From contig CM043952.1 of the NCBI GenBank assembly GCA_014529385.2, forward strand, positions 153,387,057 through 153,451,056: DNA of 64,000 nucleotides, written 5' to 3'. Origin of the DNA: Adiantum capillus-veneris (taxonomy: Eukaryota; Streptophyta; Polypodiopsida; Polypodiales; Pteridaceae). This document shows positions 33,979 through 44,551 of the stretch, piece by piece (the first letter of the stretch is position 1; the number at the start of each line of letters is the position of its first letter). The position numbers were made by a program, and so were the translations under genes. The notes beneath the pieces are model-generated. The model had not been told where the DNA came from. It was given only the letters and a program-made list of their open reading frames with translations, and did no database searches.

Positions 33979-34779
33979 TTCCCTCCCTCTTTAAATAAAA
34001 CCCTGGGTAGTTGAAGAAACTCCGGGAGAAGGAAATGTATTGTTGTTGTGCTTCTGCATCCAAAGCTCTTTCTGTTAAGTCCCACCGTCATGGCAATGTT
34101 ATTGACCATGACTATTTTGCCAAACTGAAAACTGATCCTATCTGCAACTTGTCTCATCTTTGTCAAAAGTAGGAGTAACACATTTGCAACCTGATTAGTG
34201 CCTTTGTCAAAGTCATTTGTCACTTCGAGCTTTGTCCAATAAAAGATTGAATTTGTGTCTGCTTCGAGTGAAATTATTGGTGAACTGACTTGAGTACTCT
34301 GTTGAGTGATGACCACTGGTTGGAAATCTGTAAGGTATTCCATTGGTTTGTCTGGAACAGTAAAAACCTCCTGAAGGGATGTTGTAGACTGAGACAGAGT
34401 ATTGTTTGGAGGTATATCTATTTGTAAAGGTTTATCAATAGAACAAGTTGTGTCCAAAGATTCATTTGCAGCGACTAAAGTCGTGCTGCAAGAGTCTGTA
34501 TCTGCTTTATCCTTTGCACTGCTGAAGGTAAGGACTGCAGTCTTCAAGTTTGAAGAATTATCATTCACCATAGCATCTCGTATCCGTTTAGAGACAAAGA
34601 CTGTATTCTGCAAGGGCGGTGACGAGGCGAATTTTCCTGCCTGGATCACAACCAAAGAAGGGGTTATGTGCTTGTTGGTTGTCACATAAGAACTGGAATC
34701 TTATGAATCTATAACTTTCTCAGCGGGTATTAAGGCGTCCAATTGACAAGGGGGAGGTTGAGGAAGTTGTTGCCTCTTA
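33979..34779 (-). CDS. Element I 3' ORF segment, unknown protein
   Basis: The minus-strand frame that begins at 34685 reads through this region (Ser/Thr-rich, with ANVLLLLLTKMRQVADRISF near 34150) and then into the LTR. Upstream in the same frame, a stop (VIDS*) ends the segment that, before Copia-H inserted at 34780, would have been contiguous with the frame at 43648-43740. No known gag or pol domain is recognisable. It could be a degenerate gag or captured host sequence. Confidence 0.35.
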
Positions 34780-34863
34780 TGTTAGGAAATAAGACGTAGC
34801 TAAATAGATAATTGAGTAGATTACTTAATGGAGAGAGACAGATTTATATACATGAGATTATAG

Positions 34864-34922
<59 letters not shown>

Positions 34923-35622
34923 CACGATATACGTGGTTCACCCGATGTGGGCTACGTCCACGGGAAAGCAGCCACTCAATGGATTTAGTACTTCAAAACA
35001 AGAAGTAGTTTAGAAAGGGATTATACCCTTAATGGAGCTCCCGCCTTGCTTCACTCTCACCACCTCACACTCACCTTGTTGCATCAACTTCACACTATGA
35101 AATGTGTGTAGAAATGGCCTCCTTTTATAGGCCAAAAGGGCTGCCCTCTCTTATGAGAGACAGCCATGTGTAGCCGCCCTTGTGTGAATAAGTCCAAATC
35201 GGACCCTCCAATCCGCCCATGTGTGGCCGCCCTTGAGAAGACAAGTCCGCTTTTGAATTCGGCCACCGGCCACCGGCCATTGACTTCCGACCACCGGCCA
35301 CCGTCCATTGACTTCCGACCACCGGCCATCGGCCATTGACTTCCGGCCACCGGCCAACCGACCGGTTGTTTTCCGACCACTTTCCGGCCGCCGTCCGGCC
35401 ATAATATTCCAGCGAAAAAGAATATTCCGGCGAAAAAAAAGTCTCGGGGGCCTCCGTCCCCGAGGCCTTTAAAGTTGCCCTTGATTCTTGTCCGTGAAAA
35501 TTTTGGTTTCCGGTGAGTGATTTTCCTTCACGCACGATGGCTTCTCCTCATAATGGGGGCCTTACAAATGTGCGCTTTTACCACAGAAAATTACAAGGGT
35601 AAATCAGGCTCCATACTTAACA
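34780..35622 (-). repeat. Copia-H LTR1
   Basis: 843 bp, TGTTAGGAAATAAG to ACTTAACA. It includes an AG microsatellite (34867-34918) and a GC-rich minisatellite of about 29 bp units built on 'ccaccggccattgacttcc' (about 35262-35360). Minus-strand frames with Gly-Arg-Trp repeats here come from the minisatellite and are not genes. Confidence 0.88.
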
Positions 35623-35710
35623 ATCTCCCACTTGGAGACTAATCTCCAAACCAAACCTGTGACTGCTTTCCATTCTGACTTCTTATCCTTGAATGCCGAT
35701 TGAAGATGAG
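35623..35710 (-). other. Copia-H 3' internal end adjoining LTR1
   Basis: 88 bases nearly identical to 38837-38924 (polypurine tract plus the last coding codons of pol). The match stops at 'gatgagcaaa', where unrelated DNA begins. Confidence 0.85.
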
Positions 35711-35713
35711 CAA

Positions 35714-36063
35714 ATCGGGGGCAAATGTGGTAAAGCATGTAATCTGCTATCAAGTTATTAATGCATGTGAACAAGCTCTAAATCTCATCAATAGACAGAA
35801 TGTAATTCAAAATCAAAATCCGTGTAAGAGCAGGGTCTTTGAATGCGGTCTGGCTCAAATCTCGTCAAGTGGGACGTAATCTTGCAAAATCGGGGGCAAA
35901 TGTGGTAAAGCATGTAATCTGCTATCAAGTTATTAATGCATGTGAACAAGCTCTAAATCTCATCAATAGACAGAATGTAATTCAAAATCAAAATCCGTGT
36001 AAGAGCAGGGTCTATGCATGCGGTCTGGCTCAAATCTCGTCAAGTGGGACGTAATCTTGCAAA
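35714..36063. repeat. 175 bp tandem duplication
   Basis: Two nearly identical units beginning 'atcgggggcaaatgtgg' (35714 and 35889). The first begins at the junction with Copia sequence. Confidence 0.92.
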
Positions 36064-36804
36064 ATTTGGACTCTCTAGGTGTACATAGTTTAAATATGCC
36101 TAATTGTGTATAGATGGGCATGAACAGGGGGGTGTGTACAGGATATGTGATGCGTATAGGAAGAAGGGGGGAGAGTCGAGAGAGAAAAATGAAAAAAAAT
36201 CATTTTTTATTTTTAGCTTTAAAAAAAGAAAATAAAATAAAATAAATAAATAAATAAGTAAATAAACAAAAAATTCAAATTAAAAATTAGAAAAATGCTC
36301 AAAAGAAAAAATCACAAAAATAAATATAAATTTTCTTCTAATTTTTACAAGGTTTTATATTATATTTTGGTTTGTTATATTTTTTTGTTACTTACTTTTT
36401 GGATTTTATTACTTTTCTAAAAATTTTGAAGTCTTTTTCATAATTTTCTTTAGTTTTTATCTTTGTTTGGATTTTCCCCTAATTTTTATATCATTTATTC
36501 TAAATTTTCTATTTTTATTTGGATTTTTTTATATTTTTAGTGATTTGTAAAAAAAAATCTTTTTGTATTTCTTTATTAATAATCTAGAAAAATATTTCAA
36601 AAATGAAAATTTAATTGACATAAAATAAATCTAGAATGAAATGCAATGAAACTAAAATATTAAATTAAATTAAAGGAATCTACAAAAGTCGACCAAGCAA
36701 AAGTGGGCAGCAGGCAACCTCGTCCGACAAAAAAAAAAAAGAAGAGAATAGATGAGAGGGTGGGGCCCAACAGCGTGCATGGAAGGCGGGAAATGGGGGT
36801 TGGG

Positions 36805-36806
<2 letters not shown>

Positions 36807-36890
<84 letters not shown>
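36807..36890. repeat. (AG)42 microsatellite
   Basis: Uninterrupted AG run within the carried segment. Other AG/GA tracts in Copia-H LTRs lie at 34867-34918, 38145-38195 and 42902-42941. Confidence 0.95.
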
Positions 36891-36892
<2 letters not shown>

Positions 36893-38073
36893 GCCGATGC
36901 GGTGTGCGTGTGACTGTGTCTGTGTGTGTATATGGTTATTTTTTAATCGTTTTTGTTTTTCTTTTTTGGTGTTTTGTTTGTTTTTTATTAAAAAATCTTT
37001 GTTTTATTCTTTTTATTTTTGCCTTTTTGAAAAAAACCCCTTTAAATTTCTTTTTTAAGAGGGTAGTTTTTTAATGATTTTTTTAATATAACAAAGAAAA
37101 AATTAAAAATTAAAAAGAAAATGCTTAATTTTTTAAATAAAACCAAAAATGAAAATAAAATAAAAAATTATGCAAAGATTTAGAGAAATAGCAAAGAAAT
37201 GAGGAAGAAAGAAGCAAAAGTTGGACTAAGAGATATGCATGCTGTGGAGATGGATTTTTAAATAAATAAATAAAACAAGAAAATATGTAGACAATCTAAG
37301 AAAATATTAAAAAGTACCTAGGTGGAACTCCAAAAAATATCCTAAAACTTTAAGCAATTTATGAAAACTCACCAATTTTTAATGCAAGCCTGGGATTGGC
37401 TGTTTGCATCAATTCTTTTTTCATTTTTATTATTTTTATAAGAAATTAGCAATTTTAGATAATGAATTAATAAAAACATGCTTTAAAATTGCAAACAATA
37501 GCCAAAAATTTTAGAAAATTTATGCAGACAATTCAACTCAAAATGCAACACTTAGTAATACACTTAAACATTTCAGTTCATCATTCATTAAAGTGCTAAT
37601 CAAAATTGAATCATTTTAGACCATTTTTATAATTTTTATTTAATTTTGATCCAAAAATTAGTCTAATTAGTGGTTTCATTATAAAAAAAATTGCATGTCG
37701 TTTAAAACACTACCAAATTAGTGTTCCTTCCATTTTTCACATCAATTCACACATACAAATTAATTTTCAAGTTTGTAAACATGCATATTAAGCACGATCA
37801 CTTTATAAGCATACATGCACATAGTTCTAGCGCAATTTTGAGGCAATCCATTGGCACCAAAATTACCATACATTTACATCCAAATGTGTGCACATTGTTG
37901 ACACATAGGCACACACTAATGCACCTAAGATTGCCCCAAATTTGATGCACTTAATCCTCAATCAAAACTTGCAAATAAATCATGAAACAATAGGGTTAAT
38001 ACAGTCACATCTTCACCAAAAATGGTGTTGATTTTCAACTCCATTTGATGCTTTCATTTGTGTGTGTGTGTGT

Positions 38074-38140
38074 TGTTAGGAAATAAGACGTAGCTAAATA
38101 GATAATTAAGTAGATTACTTAATATTTACATACATGAGAT

Positions 38141-38199
<59 letters not shown>

Positions 38200-38836
38200 C
38201 ACGATATACGTGGTTCACCCAATGTGGGCTACGTCCACGGGAAAGCAGCCACTCAATGGCTTTAGTACTTCAAAACAAGAAGTAATTTACAAAGGGATTA
38301 TACCCTTAATGGAGCTCCCGCCTTGCTTTACTCTCACCACCTCACACTCACCTTGTTGCATCAACTTCACACTATGAAATGTGTGTAGAAATGGCCTCCT
38401 TTTATAGGCCAAAAGGGCTGCCCTCTCTTATGAGAGACAGCCATGTGTAGCCGCCCTTGTGCGAATAAGTCCAAATTGGACCCTCCAATCCGCCTATGTG
38501 TGGCCGCCCTTGAGAAGACAAGTCCGCTTTTGAATTCGGCCACCGGCCACCGGCCATTGACTTCCGACCACCAGCCATCGGCCATCGACTACCGGCCACC
38601 GGCCAACCGACCGGTTGTTTTCCGACCACTTTCCGGCCGCCGTCCGGCCATAATATTCCGGCGAAAAGGAATATTCCGGCCTCTAAAGTTGCCCCTGATT
38701 CTTGTCCGTGAAAATTTTGGTTTCCGGTGAGTGATTTTCCTTCACGCACGATGTCTTCTCCTCATAATGGGGGCCTTACAAATGTGCGCTTTTACCACAG
38801 AAAATTACAAGGGTAAATCAGGCTCCATACTTAACA
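38074..38836 (-). repeat. Copia-H LTR2 (internal)
   Basis: 763 bp. The order is the same as LTR1, but it is shorter, mainly from fewer minisatellite units and the loss of about 30 bases near 38670. It abuts the polypurine tract of the pol unit on its right. On its left is a GT run with no copy of the outer TCTTA duplication. Confidence 0.85.
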
Positions 38837-38896
38837 ATCTCCCACTTGGAGACTGATCTCCAAACCAAACCTGTGACTGCTTTCTATTCTGGCTTC

Positions 38897-40930
38897 TTAT
38901 CCTTGAATGCCGATTGAAGATGAGCAAAAGCTCAACTTCTCCTTGTTGACCACCTTTGTAAACATGTCTGATGGATTTTCACTTGTATGCACCTTTCCTA
39001 GCTTTAGCTGTCCCTCTTCCAAAAGAGTGTGTATGAAGTGATATCTCACCTCAATGTGCTTTGTCCTTGAATGAAAGGCTGAGTTCTTCGCAAGATGGAT
39101 AGCGCTTTGGCTATCACTGTACAAGACACAATTGTCTTGTTTGAATCCAAGCTCTTCTAAGAATCTGTGAAGCCACAGAATTTCTTTGCTTGCCTCCGTC
39201 ATTGCTACATACTCTGCTTCCGTGGTAGAAAGTGAAACCACTTTCTGCAGTAACACATAGCCAGTAGTGCTCCTTCGAGTATCTTTGTCACCTGCCATAT
39301 CTGCATCAGCATACCCTTCTAGAAAAATATAAGTTCCTCCAAAATACAAAGCATTTGTTGTTGTCCCTTTTAGATACCTAAGTATCCACTTCACAGCTTG
39401 CCAATGCTCTTTACCTGGGTTGTCCATGAACCTACTCACAACTCCCACTGCATGTGCAATGTGTGGCCTTGTCCAGACCATAGCATACATTAGAGAACCT
39501 ACCGCTGCAGCATATGGAACTTTAGACATATAGGCTATCTCCTCTTGTGTCTTTGGACACATATCCTTCGTTAGTTTAAAATGACCAGCCAAACGTGTAG
39601 AAACTGGTTTTGCATTTTGCATTGCAAACCTTTCTAGTACCTTCTTGATGTAATCTTCTTGAGATAGCTTTATTGTCTTCTTCGTCCTCTCCCTTGATAT
39701 TTTCATACCAAGTATCCTCTTTGCAGCACCTAAATCTTTCATTGAAAAAGATTTGGATAGCTCCTCTTTTAGGTCTTTGATGTCCTGCATGTTAGCACTT
39801 GCAATCAACATGTCATCAACATACAACATTAGGATGATGAATTTACCATCTCCCAAATTCTTCGTGTAGACGCAGTGATCCGAGTTGCATCTTGTGAATC
39901 CATGATCCAACATCCATCGATCAAACTTCAAGTACCATTGTCTTGATGCTTGCTTTAAACCATACAAGCTCTTCTTTAATATGTAAACCATTTTCTCCTT
40001 ACCTTTTACTTCATACCCCTTTGGTTGAAGCATGTAGATTTCCTCCTCTAAGTCACCGTGAGGGAATGCCGTATTTACATCCATTTGCTCGAGATTTAGA
40101 TCATGAGCAGCCACAAGGCTAAAGACAAGCTTAATTGAGTTCATTTTTACAACAGGAGAAAATATTTCATTGAAGTCAATACCTTTCTTTTGAGAAAACC
40201 CTTTTACCACAAGCCTAGACTTGTACCTTTTCTTCCCACCTTCTTCTTCCTTCAGCTTGTACACCCATTTGTTTTGAAGTGCCCGCTTACCTTTAGGCAA
40301 CTCAACCAACTCCCATGTTTGGTTGCGATGTAGTGAGTCCATCTCCACTTGCATGCCCTTCGTCCATTCTTCTTTGGATTCATGTTGCATAGCTTCTTCA
40401 TATGATTTCAGCTCTCCAGAATCTGAGATCAAGAGATGGTTGAAGGAAGGAACAAACCTTTCTGGAGGTCTACTTGCTCTTGTAGATCTTCGGGGAATAG
40501 GTTGAGGCTCCTCATTTGGTTGACGTTGTTGCACATTGTCACCGTTTGCAGTCCTTGAGTCTTCACCGTCCTCAAGCTCCATGTACTCATCACCTGCTTC
40601 TTTTGTTTGTTTTCTTTCCAAGTAATCTTTGTACATATTTTGTTCGTTAAAAATTACATCCCTACTCCTTAAGATTTTACCATCTTCAGGATTCCATAGG
40701 CGATACCCAAAGTCTCCTTCTCCATAGCCAATGAAGAAACACTTTTTGGACTTTGCTTCTAAATTTGATCTTAGGTTTCTATCTATGTGCATGAAACCCT
40801 CACACCCAAACACTTTGAGAAATGCATAATTCATCGGTTTACCTGTCCATGCCTCTTCTGGAACTCCCCCATCCAATGCCGTTGAGGGTGACCGATTGAT
40901 TAAGTACACTGACGTACTTACAGCTTCTGC
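38897..40930 (-). CDS. Copia-H pol distal half: integrase C-terminus, RT, RNase H
   Basis: In frame with the gag-pol upstream and separated from it by a single TAG codon. It begins with the integrase C-terminal region (YLINRSPSTALDGGVPEEAW, LKVFGCEGF) and then a variable linker. RT follows with WVYKLKEEEGGKKRYKSRLV, MDVNTAFPHGDLEEEIYM, SLYGLKQASRQWY and the catalytic LYVDDMLIAS. RNase H follows with YADADMAGDKDTRRSTTGY, TTEAEYVAM, LYSDSQSAIHLAKN and KHIEVRYHFI, and ends at the DMFTK-type tail. The RNase H has lost about a dozen residues after GYVLLQ, where relatives have a GGAVSW-SKLQ stretch. RT catalytic residues are intact. Confidence 0.9.
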   Translation of the reverse strand, partial: AEAVSTSVYLINRSPSTALDGGVPEEAWTGKPMNYAFLKVFGCEGFMHIDRNLRSNLEAKSKKCFFIGYGEGDFGYRLWNPEDGKILRSRDVIFNEQNMYKDYLERKQTKEAGDEYMELEDGEDSRTANGDNVQQRQPNEEPQPIPRRSTRASRPPERFVPSFNHLLISDSGELKSYEEAMQHESKEEWTKGMQVEMDSLHRNQTWELVELPKGKRALQNKWVYKLKEEEGGKKRYKSRLVVKGFSQKKGIDFNEIFSPVVKMNSIKLVFSLVAAHDLNLEQMDVNTAFPHGDLEEEIYMLQPKGYEVKGKEKMVYILKKSLYGLKQASRQWYLKFDRWMLDHGFTRCNSDHCVYTKNLGDGKFIILMLYVDDMLIASANMQDIKDLKEELSKSFSMKDLGAAKRILGMKISRERTKKTIKLSQEDYIKKVLERFAMQNAKPVSTRLAGHFKLTKDMCPKTQEEIAYMSKVPYAAAVGSLMYAMVWTRPHIAHAVGVVSRFMDNPGKEHWQAVKWILRYLKGTTTNALYFGGTYIFLEGYADADMAGDKDTRRSTTGYVLLQKVVSLSTTEAEYVAMTEASKEILWLHRFLEELGFKQDNCVLYSDSQSAIHLAKNSAFHSRTKHIEVRYHFIHTLLEEGQLKLGKVHTSENPSDMFTKVVNKEKLSFCSSSIGIQG

Positions 40931-42754
40931 CTAAAGCTCAAGCGGTAGGCCTGCATGTAGCCGCATGCTTCGTGCTCGTTCCATGATTGTCCTGTTCATC
41001 CTTTCCAAAATCCCATTTTGTTGAGGTGTCCTTGGGGTTGTCCTTTGCCTCCGAATGCCATTGCTAGCACAAAAGCTTTCAAAAGCTTGGCTGCAATATT
41101 CGCCTCCATTGTCAGATCTGAAGCATTTAACCTTGGTACCTGTTTCATTCTCCACAAAGGCTTTCCACCTTTGAAATATGGAAAATACATCGGATTTATT
41201 CTTCATGACATAAACCCATGTTTTTCTAGTCGCATCGTCTATGAATGTTACATAGTACAATGAGCCACCAAGTGATGGTGTACTTGCAGGACCCCAAACA
41301 TCAGAATGAACCAACTCAAGTTTTTTATTTTTTCTTTCATTTCTTGATTTTTGAAATTTTACCCTCTTTTGTTTACCATAAACACAATCTTCACAGAACT
41401 CTAAGTCCACTTCTTTCAAACCTGGTAGAAGCTTCTTTGTTTGAAGGATTTGCATTTCTTTGGCACTCATATGCCCAAGTTGGTAGTGCCACACCGCACT
41501 GTCAACTTCTGTAGTTGCTGCACAACCTGAAGGTTGCGTGCTAGCAGTACACAAGTAAAGTGTACCGACTTTTTCACCCTTGGCAACCACCAAAGATCCC
41601 TTTGAGATCTTCCACCGTTTGTTTCCGAATGCAATGTTGTGACCTTCATCGTCCAATTGTCTTGTAGAGATCAAATTTTTGTGAAGAGAAGGAACATGCC
41701 TAACATCTTTAAGCTTCCATTCATTTCCGTTAGCAGTTTTGACAGAAACTGTACCTTTGCCGACAATCTCACAAGCTTCATCATCTCCCAAGTATACATA
41801 CCCAAAATTACCTTTGGTGTAGTCTTGGAAATGTTGCTTGTGTGGTGTCGCATGGAATGAAGCCCCGAAATCTACTATCCAGGAATTAGACACATTGTCT
41901 AATGAGAGAATTAGAGCATCTTGCTCTACTTTACCTGCCACATTGGCCTCCGATGTTGGCTTGTTGTCTTGAGACTCTGTCTCCTTCTTCTTCTTGGACC
42001 AGAAATCCTTCTTGACGTGGCCCTTCTTGCCGCAGTTCCAACATTCAAGAACTGACTTTGTGCGTGACTTGCTCCGCCTTGAGCGATCACGACCCTTTTG
42101 GTTTTTGAACCTCTCCTTAAGCCTTCCTCTTGTTTCCACTGATAGTGCAGCACTTGATGATTCTCCTGTGCTTCTCCTTCGCATTTCCTCGCTTAGGAGA
42201 ACACCCACAACATCATCAAACTTAAGAGTATTTGTGCCATAGATAGACTTACTTACAGCCATCACAAGGCTGTCCCAACTATCCGGTAGAGATGATAGTA
42301 TAAGGAGAGCTCGTACTTCATCATAGAAATTGATTTTCACTGATCGAAGTTGACTTATGTTTGTGTTAAAGTCATTTAGGTGTTCTGCAACTGAACCATT
42401 CTCTGCCATCTTTAGATTGAAAAAGTGCTTCAGAAGAAATACCTTATTGGATGCCGATGGTTTCTCGTAGAAGTCGTCAAGTAACTTCATCAAGTCCTCC
42501 GTGGTATTCATCTCCGAAACATTGAAGGCCACCGTTGACGCCAAGCTTAACCGGATTGTTCCCAGTGCCTTTCGATCAAGGACAATCCATGCTTCATCTG
42601 CCATTGTTGTGGGCTTCTTTGCAAGACCGCCTAGTGGCAAATAGAGGTCCTTCTGGTAGAGATAGTCTTCAATCTGCATCTTCCAATGTTGGTAGTTTTT
42701 GCCGTTGAACTTATTAATCTTGAGCTTCCCTTCCTTCGCCATAACTCCACTCAA
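40931..42754 (-). CDS. Copia-H gag-protease-integrase, ends at a premature TAG
   Basis: 607 residues. Gag starts MSGVMAKEGKLKINKFNGKN, with the UBN2-type capsid (residues about 20-190) and a zinc knuckle CWNCGKKGHVKKDF in which the last Cys is Phe. The protease site reads WIVDFGASFHA, where D-S-G-A is expected. Next come the GAG-pre-integrase His/Cys region (WHYQLGHMSAKEM...CEDCVYGK) and the integrase core, with Asp in HSDVWGP, Asp in FRSDNGGEY and Glu in NGILERMNR. The frame stops at 40931-40933 and continues without a shift into RT, so this is one 1,286-codon polyprotein with one stop. The young LTRs and these damaged sites suggest copying by a helper element. Confidence 0.9.
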   Translation of the reverse strand: MSGVMAKEGKLKINKFNGKNYQHWKMQIEDYLYQKDLYLPLGGLAKKPTTMADEAWIVLDRKALGTIRLSLASTVAFNVSEMNTTEDLMKLLDDFYEKPSASNKVFLLKHFFNLKMAENGSVAEHLNDFNTNISQLRSVKINFYDEVRALLILSSLPDSWDSLVMAVSKSIYGTNTLKFDDVVGVLLSEEMRRRSTGESSSAALSVETRGRLKERFKNQKGRDRSRRSKSRTKSVLECWNCGKKGHVKKDFWSKKKKETESQDNKPTSEANVAGKVEQDALILSLDNVSNSWIVDFGASFHATPHKQHFQDYTKGNFGYVYLGDDEACEIVGKGTVSVKTANGNEWKLKDVRHVPSLHKNLISTRQLDDEGHNIAFGNKRWKISKGSLVVAKGEKVGTLYLCTASTQPSGCAATTEVDSAVWHYQLGHMSAKEMQILQTKKLLPGLKEVDLEFCEDCVYGKQKRVKFQKSRNERKNKKLELVHSDVWGPASTPSLGGSLYYVTFIDDATRKTWVYVMKNKSDVFSIFQRWKAFVENETGTKVKCFRSDNGGEYCSQAFESFCASNGIRRQRTTPRTPQQNGILERMNRTIMERARSMRLHAGLPLEL

Positions 42755-42814
42755 TTCAAGGAATCCTTTCCTTGAGATAATTTAGCTACAAGCAAACCTT
42801 GCTCTGATACCAGT

Positions 42815-42898
42815 TGTTAGGAAATAAGACTTAGCTAAATAGATAATTGAGTAGATTACTTAATGGAGAGAGACAGATTTATATACACGAGATTATAG

Positions 42899-42945
<47 letters not shown>

Positions 42946-43647
42946 CACGATATATGTGGTTCACCCGATGTGGGCTACGTCCACGAGAAAGCAGCCACTC
43001 AATGGCTTTAGTACTTCAAAACAAGAAGTAGTTTACAAAGGGATTATACCCTTAATGGAGCTCCCACCTTGCTTCACTCTCACCACCTCACACTCACCTT
43101 GTGGCATCAACTTCACACTATGAAATGTGTGTAGAAATGGCCTCCTTTTATAGGCCAAAATGGTTGCCCTCTCTGATGAGAGATAGCCATGTGTAGCCGC
43201 CCTTGTGTGAATAAGTCCATATCGGACCCTCCAATCCGCCCATGTGTGGCCGCCCTTGAGAAGACAAGTCCGCTTTTGAATTCGGTCACCGGACATTGAA
43301 TTCGGCCACCGGCCACCGGCCATTGACTTCCGACCACCGGCCACCGGCCATTGACTTCCGACCACCGGCCATCGGCCATTGACTACCGGCCACCAGCCAA
43401 CTGACCGGTTGTTTTCCGACCACTTTTCGGCCGTCGTCCGTCCATAATATTCCGGCGAGAAAGAAAGTCTCGGGTCCTCCGTCCCCGAGGCCTTTAAAGT
43501 TGCCCTTGATTCTTGTCCGTGAAAATTTTGGTTTCCGGTGAGTGATTTTCCTTTACGCACGATGGCTTCTCCTCATAATGGGGGCCTTACAAATGTGCGC
43601 TTTTACCACAGAAAATTACAAGGGTAAATCAGGCTCCATACTTAACA
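42815..43647 (-). repeat. Copia-H LTR3 (5' LTR)
   Basis: 833 bp with four units of the 'ccattgacttccgaccaccgg' type minisatellite (about 43280-43395). The primer complement at 42801-42812 lies two bases away. Confidence 0.88.
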
Positions 43648-43745
43648 TCTTAGACCTCCGAAGGATCCTCTTGCACAAGGAAAGGATCAACAAATCTTCG
43701 ACTTTACTACCATCAGACAAGAAAAACTTAAATTTAGGGCATGGC

Positions 43746-44261
43746 TCACGAGTGGGGAGCTTGTCCAGCGTCGCGACATTCACGACCAAGTACTCGACTA
43801 GGGCCGGATATATGTGCCACTAAGTAAGCCCATCTTGATATTGCTGATGATCTATTGGAAGCTTCATATTGCTGCTTCTGTTGCTGACGATTCCGATAAG
43901 AAGTTGGTTGCTGCTTAGAACTATAGCACTTCCAAGAATATTGATGCTGAGACTTTTGCTGCTCGCACGAAGGTACTTTGCGTCTAGTTGTCTCTGAGAG
44001 ACCATGCTTTGGATGAGAAAATTTCGGTTTCGAAAGATTATGTTTGAGTGGTTCTTTCTGGTCGACCATTGAAGCGTCGGAAGAAGATGTTGAAGCATGT
44101 GTAGTCCGAGAAACAGTTGGGTGACTCAGAGAAGAGGTTTGCATCTGCATCTGATCCAAGTGAGAATCGATGCGAGGCTTGTTGAAGTTGCTGCCATCTG
44201 GTCTTTGAGAACTGCTATCGGGTCCTCGAATTGGCATTCTCTGTCCCGAGATGTTGGGCAT
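43746..44261 (-). CDS. Element I 5' ORF, Gln/Ser-rich protein of unknown function
   Basis: 171 residues from MPNISGQRMPIRGPDSS. Rich in Ser, Gln, His and Lys, with a Gln cluster (YRNRQQQKQQYEASNRSS). Upstream, in another frame, is an acidic stretch (VEVDNLDASDLDFDFLAEL), and downstream in a third frame VEYLVVNVATLDKLPTREP, so frameshifts have probably broken a longer ORF. It lies where gag would be, but no capsid or knuckle is recognisable; a captured host gene is possible. Confidence 0.4.
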   Translation of the reverse strand: MPNISGQRMPIRGPDSSSQRPDGSNFNKPRIDSHLDQMQMQTSSLSHPTVSRTTHASTSSSDASMVDQKEPLKHNLSKPKFSHPKHGLSETTRRKVPSCEQQKSQHQYSWKCYSSKQQPTSYRNRQQQKQQYEASNRSSAISRWAYLVAHISGPSRVLGRECRDAGQAPHS

Positions 44262-44551
44262 GGTTCAGTCTCAGAGGGAATACTGAGAACAAGCTGAAGA
44301 AGTGTGTCGTATATATTCAGGTAAAGCTGATGCCGAGGTCTTGCTGAGCTCTGCTAGGAAGTCGAAATCTAGGTCCGATGCATCGAGATTGTCGACCTCG
44401 ACGACAGGAGGTGTCTCCTCTGGAGCTCATACGCGTATGCGTGTGTGCACCACCTTTCTTCTGCTTCCATGTAACTCCGGGAGAGGGGAGAGGCGAGGGT
44501 GAGAAGGCTCACAATTTTCGGGTCCTGGGAAAAAAATTGCTCTGATACCAC

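Larger units (their letters stand above)
35711..38073. other. Non-Copia DNA carried between LTR1 and LTR2
   Basis: About 2.36 kb, strongly AT-rich, with no retroelement motif. It starts with two tandem copies of a 175 bp unit (35714-36063), contains a long AG tract, and ends in a short GT run against LTR2. The frame 36703-37074 is driven by the AG tract and is not supported as a gene. It looks like intergenic host DNA. Confidence 0.7.
34780..43647 (-). mobile_element. Copia-H: three-LTR composite Copia element
   Basis: LTR1 34780-35622, LTR2 38074-38836 and LTR3 42815-43647, all in the same orientation. The gag-pol (38897-42754) lies between LTR2 and LTR3 with a normal primer complement (42801-42812). 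Between LTR1 and LTR2 are 88 bases of the element's own 3' internal end and then about 2.3 kb of unrelated AT-rich DNA. The five-base duplication TCTTA flanks the outer ends (34775-34779 and 43648-43652), not LTR2, so the whole composite behaved as one insertion. LTRs 1 and 3 are very similar, implying a recent event. Confidence 0.88.

Noticed and set aside
33681-34685. 334-codon protein as a single gene
   Set aside because: The last third is element I LTR, and the frame is a relic upstream; only the internal part is kept as an unknown segment.
35090-35535. Gly/Arg/Trp repeat proteins on the minus strand (also at 38367-38749 and 43033-43560)
   Set aside because: All lie in the Copia-H LTR minisatellite and recur with each LTR; they are translations of an LTR repeat.
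36703-37074. 123-codon ORF with a long Glu-Arg run
   Set aside because: Produced by the (AG)42 tract; flanks are AT-rich with no coding character.
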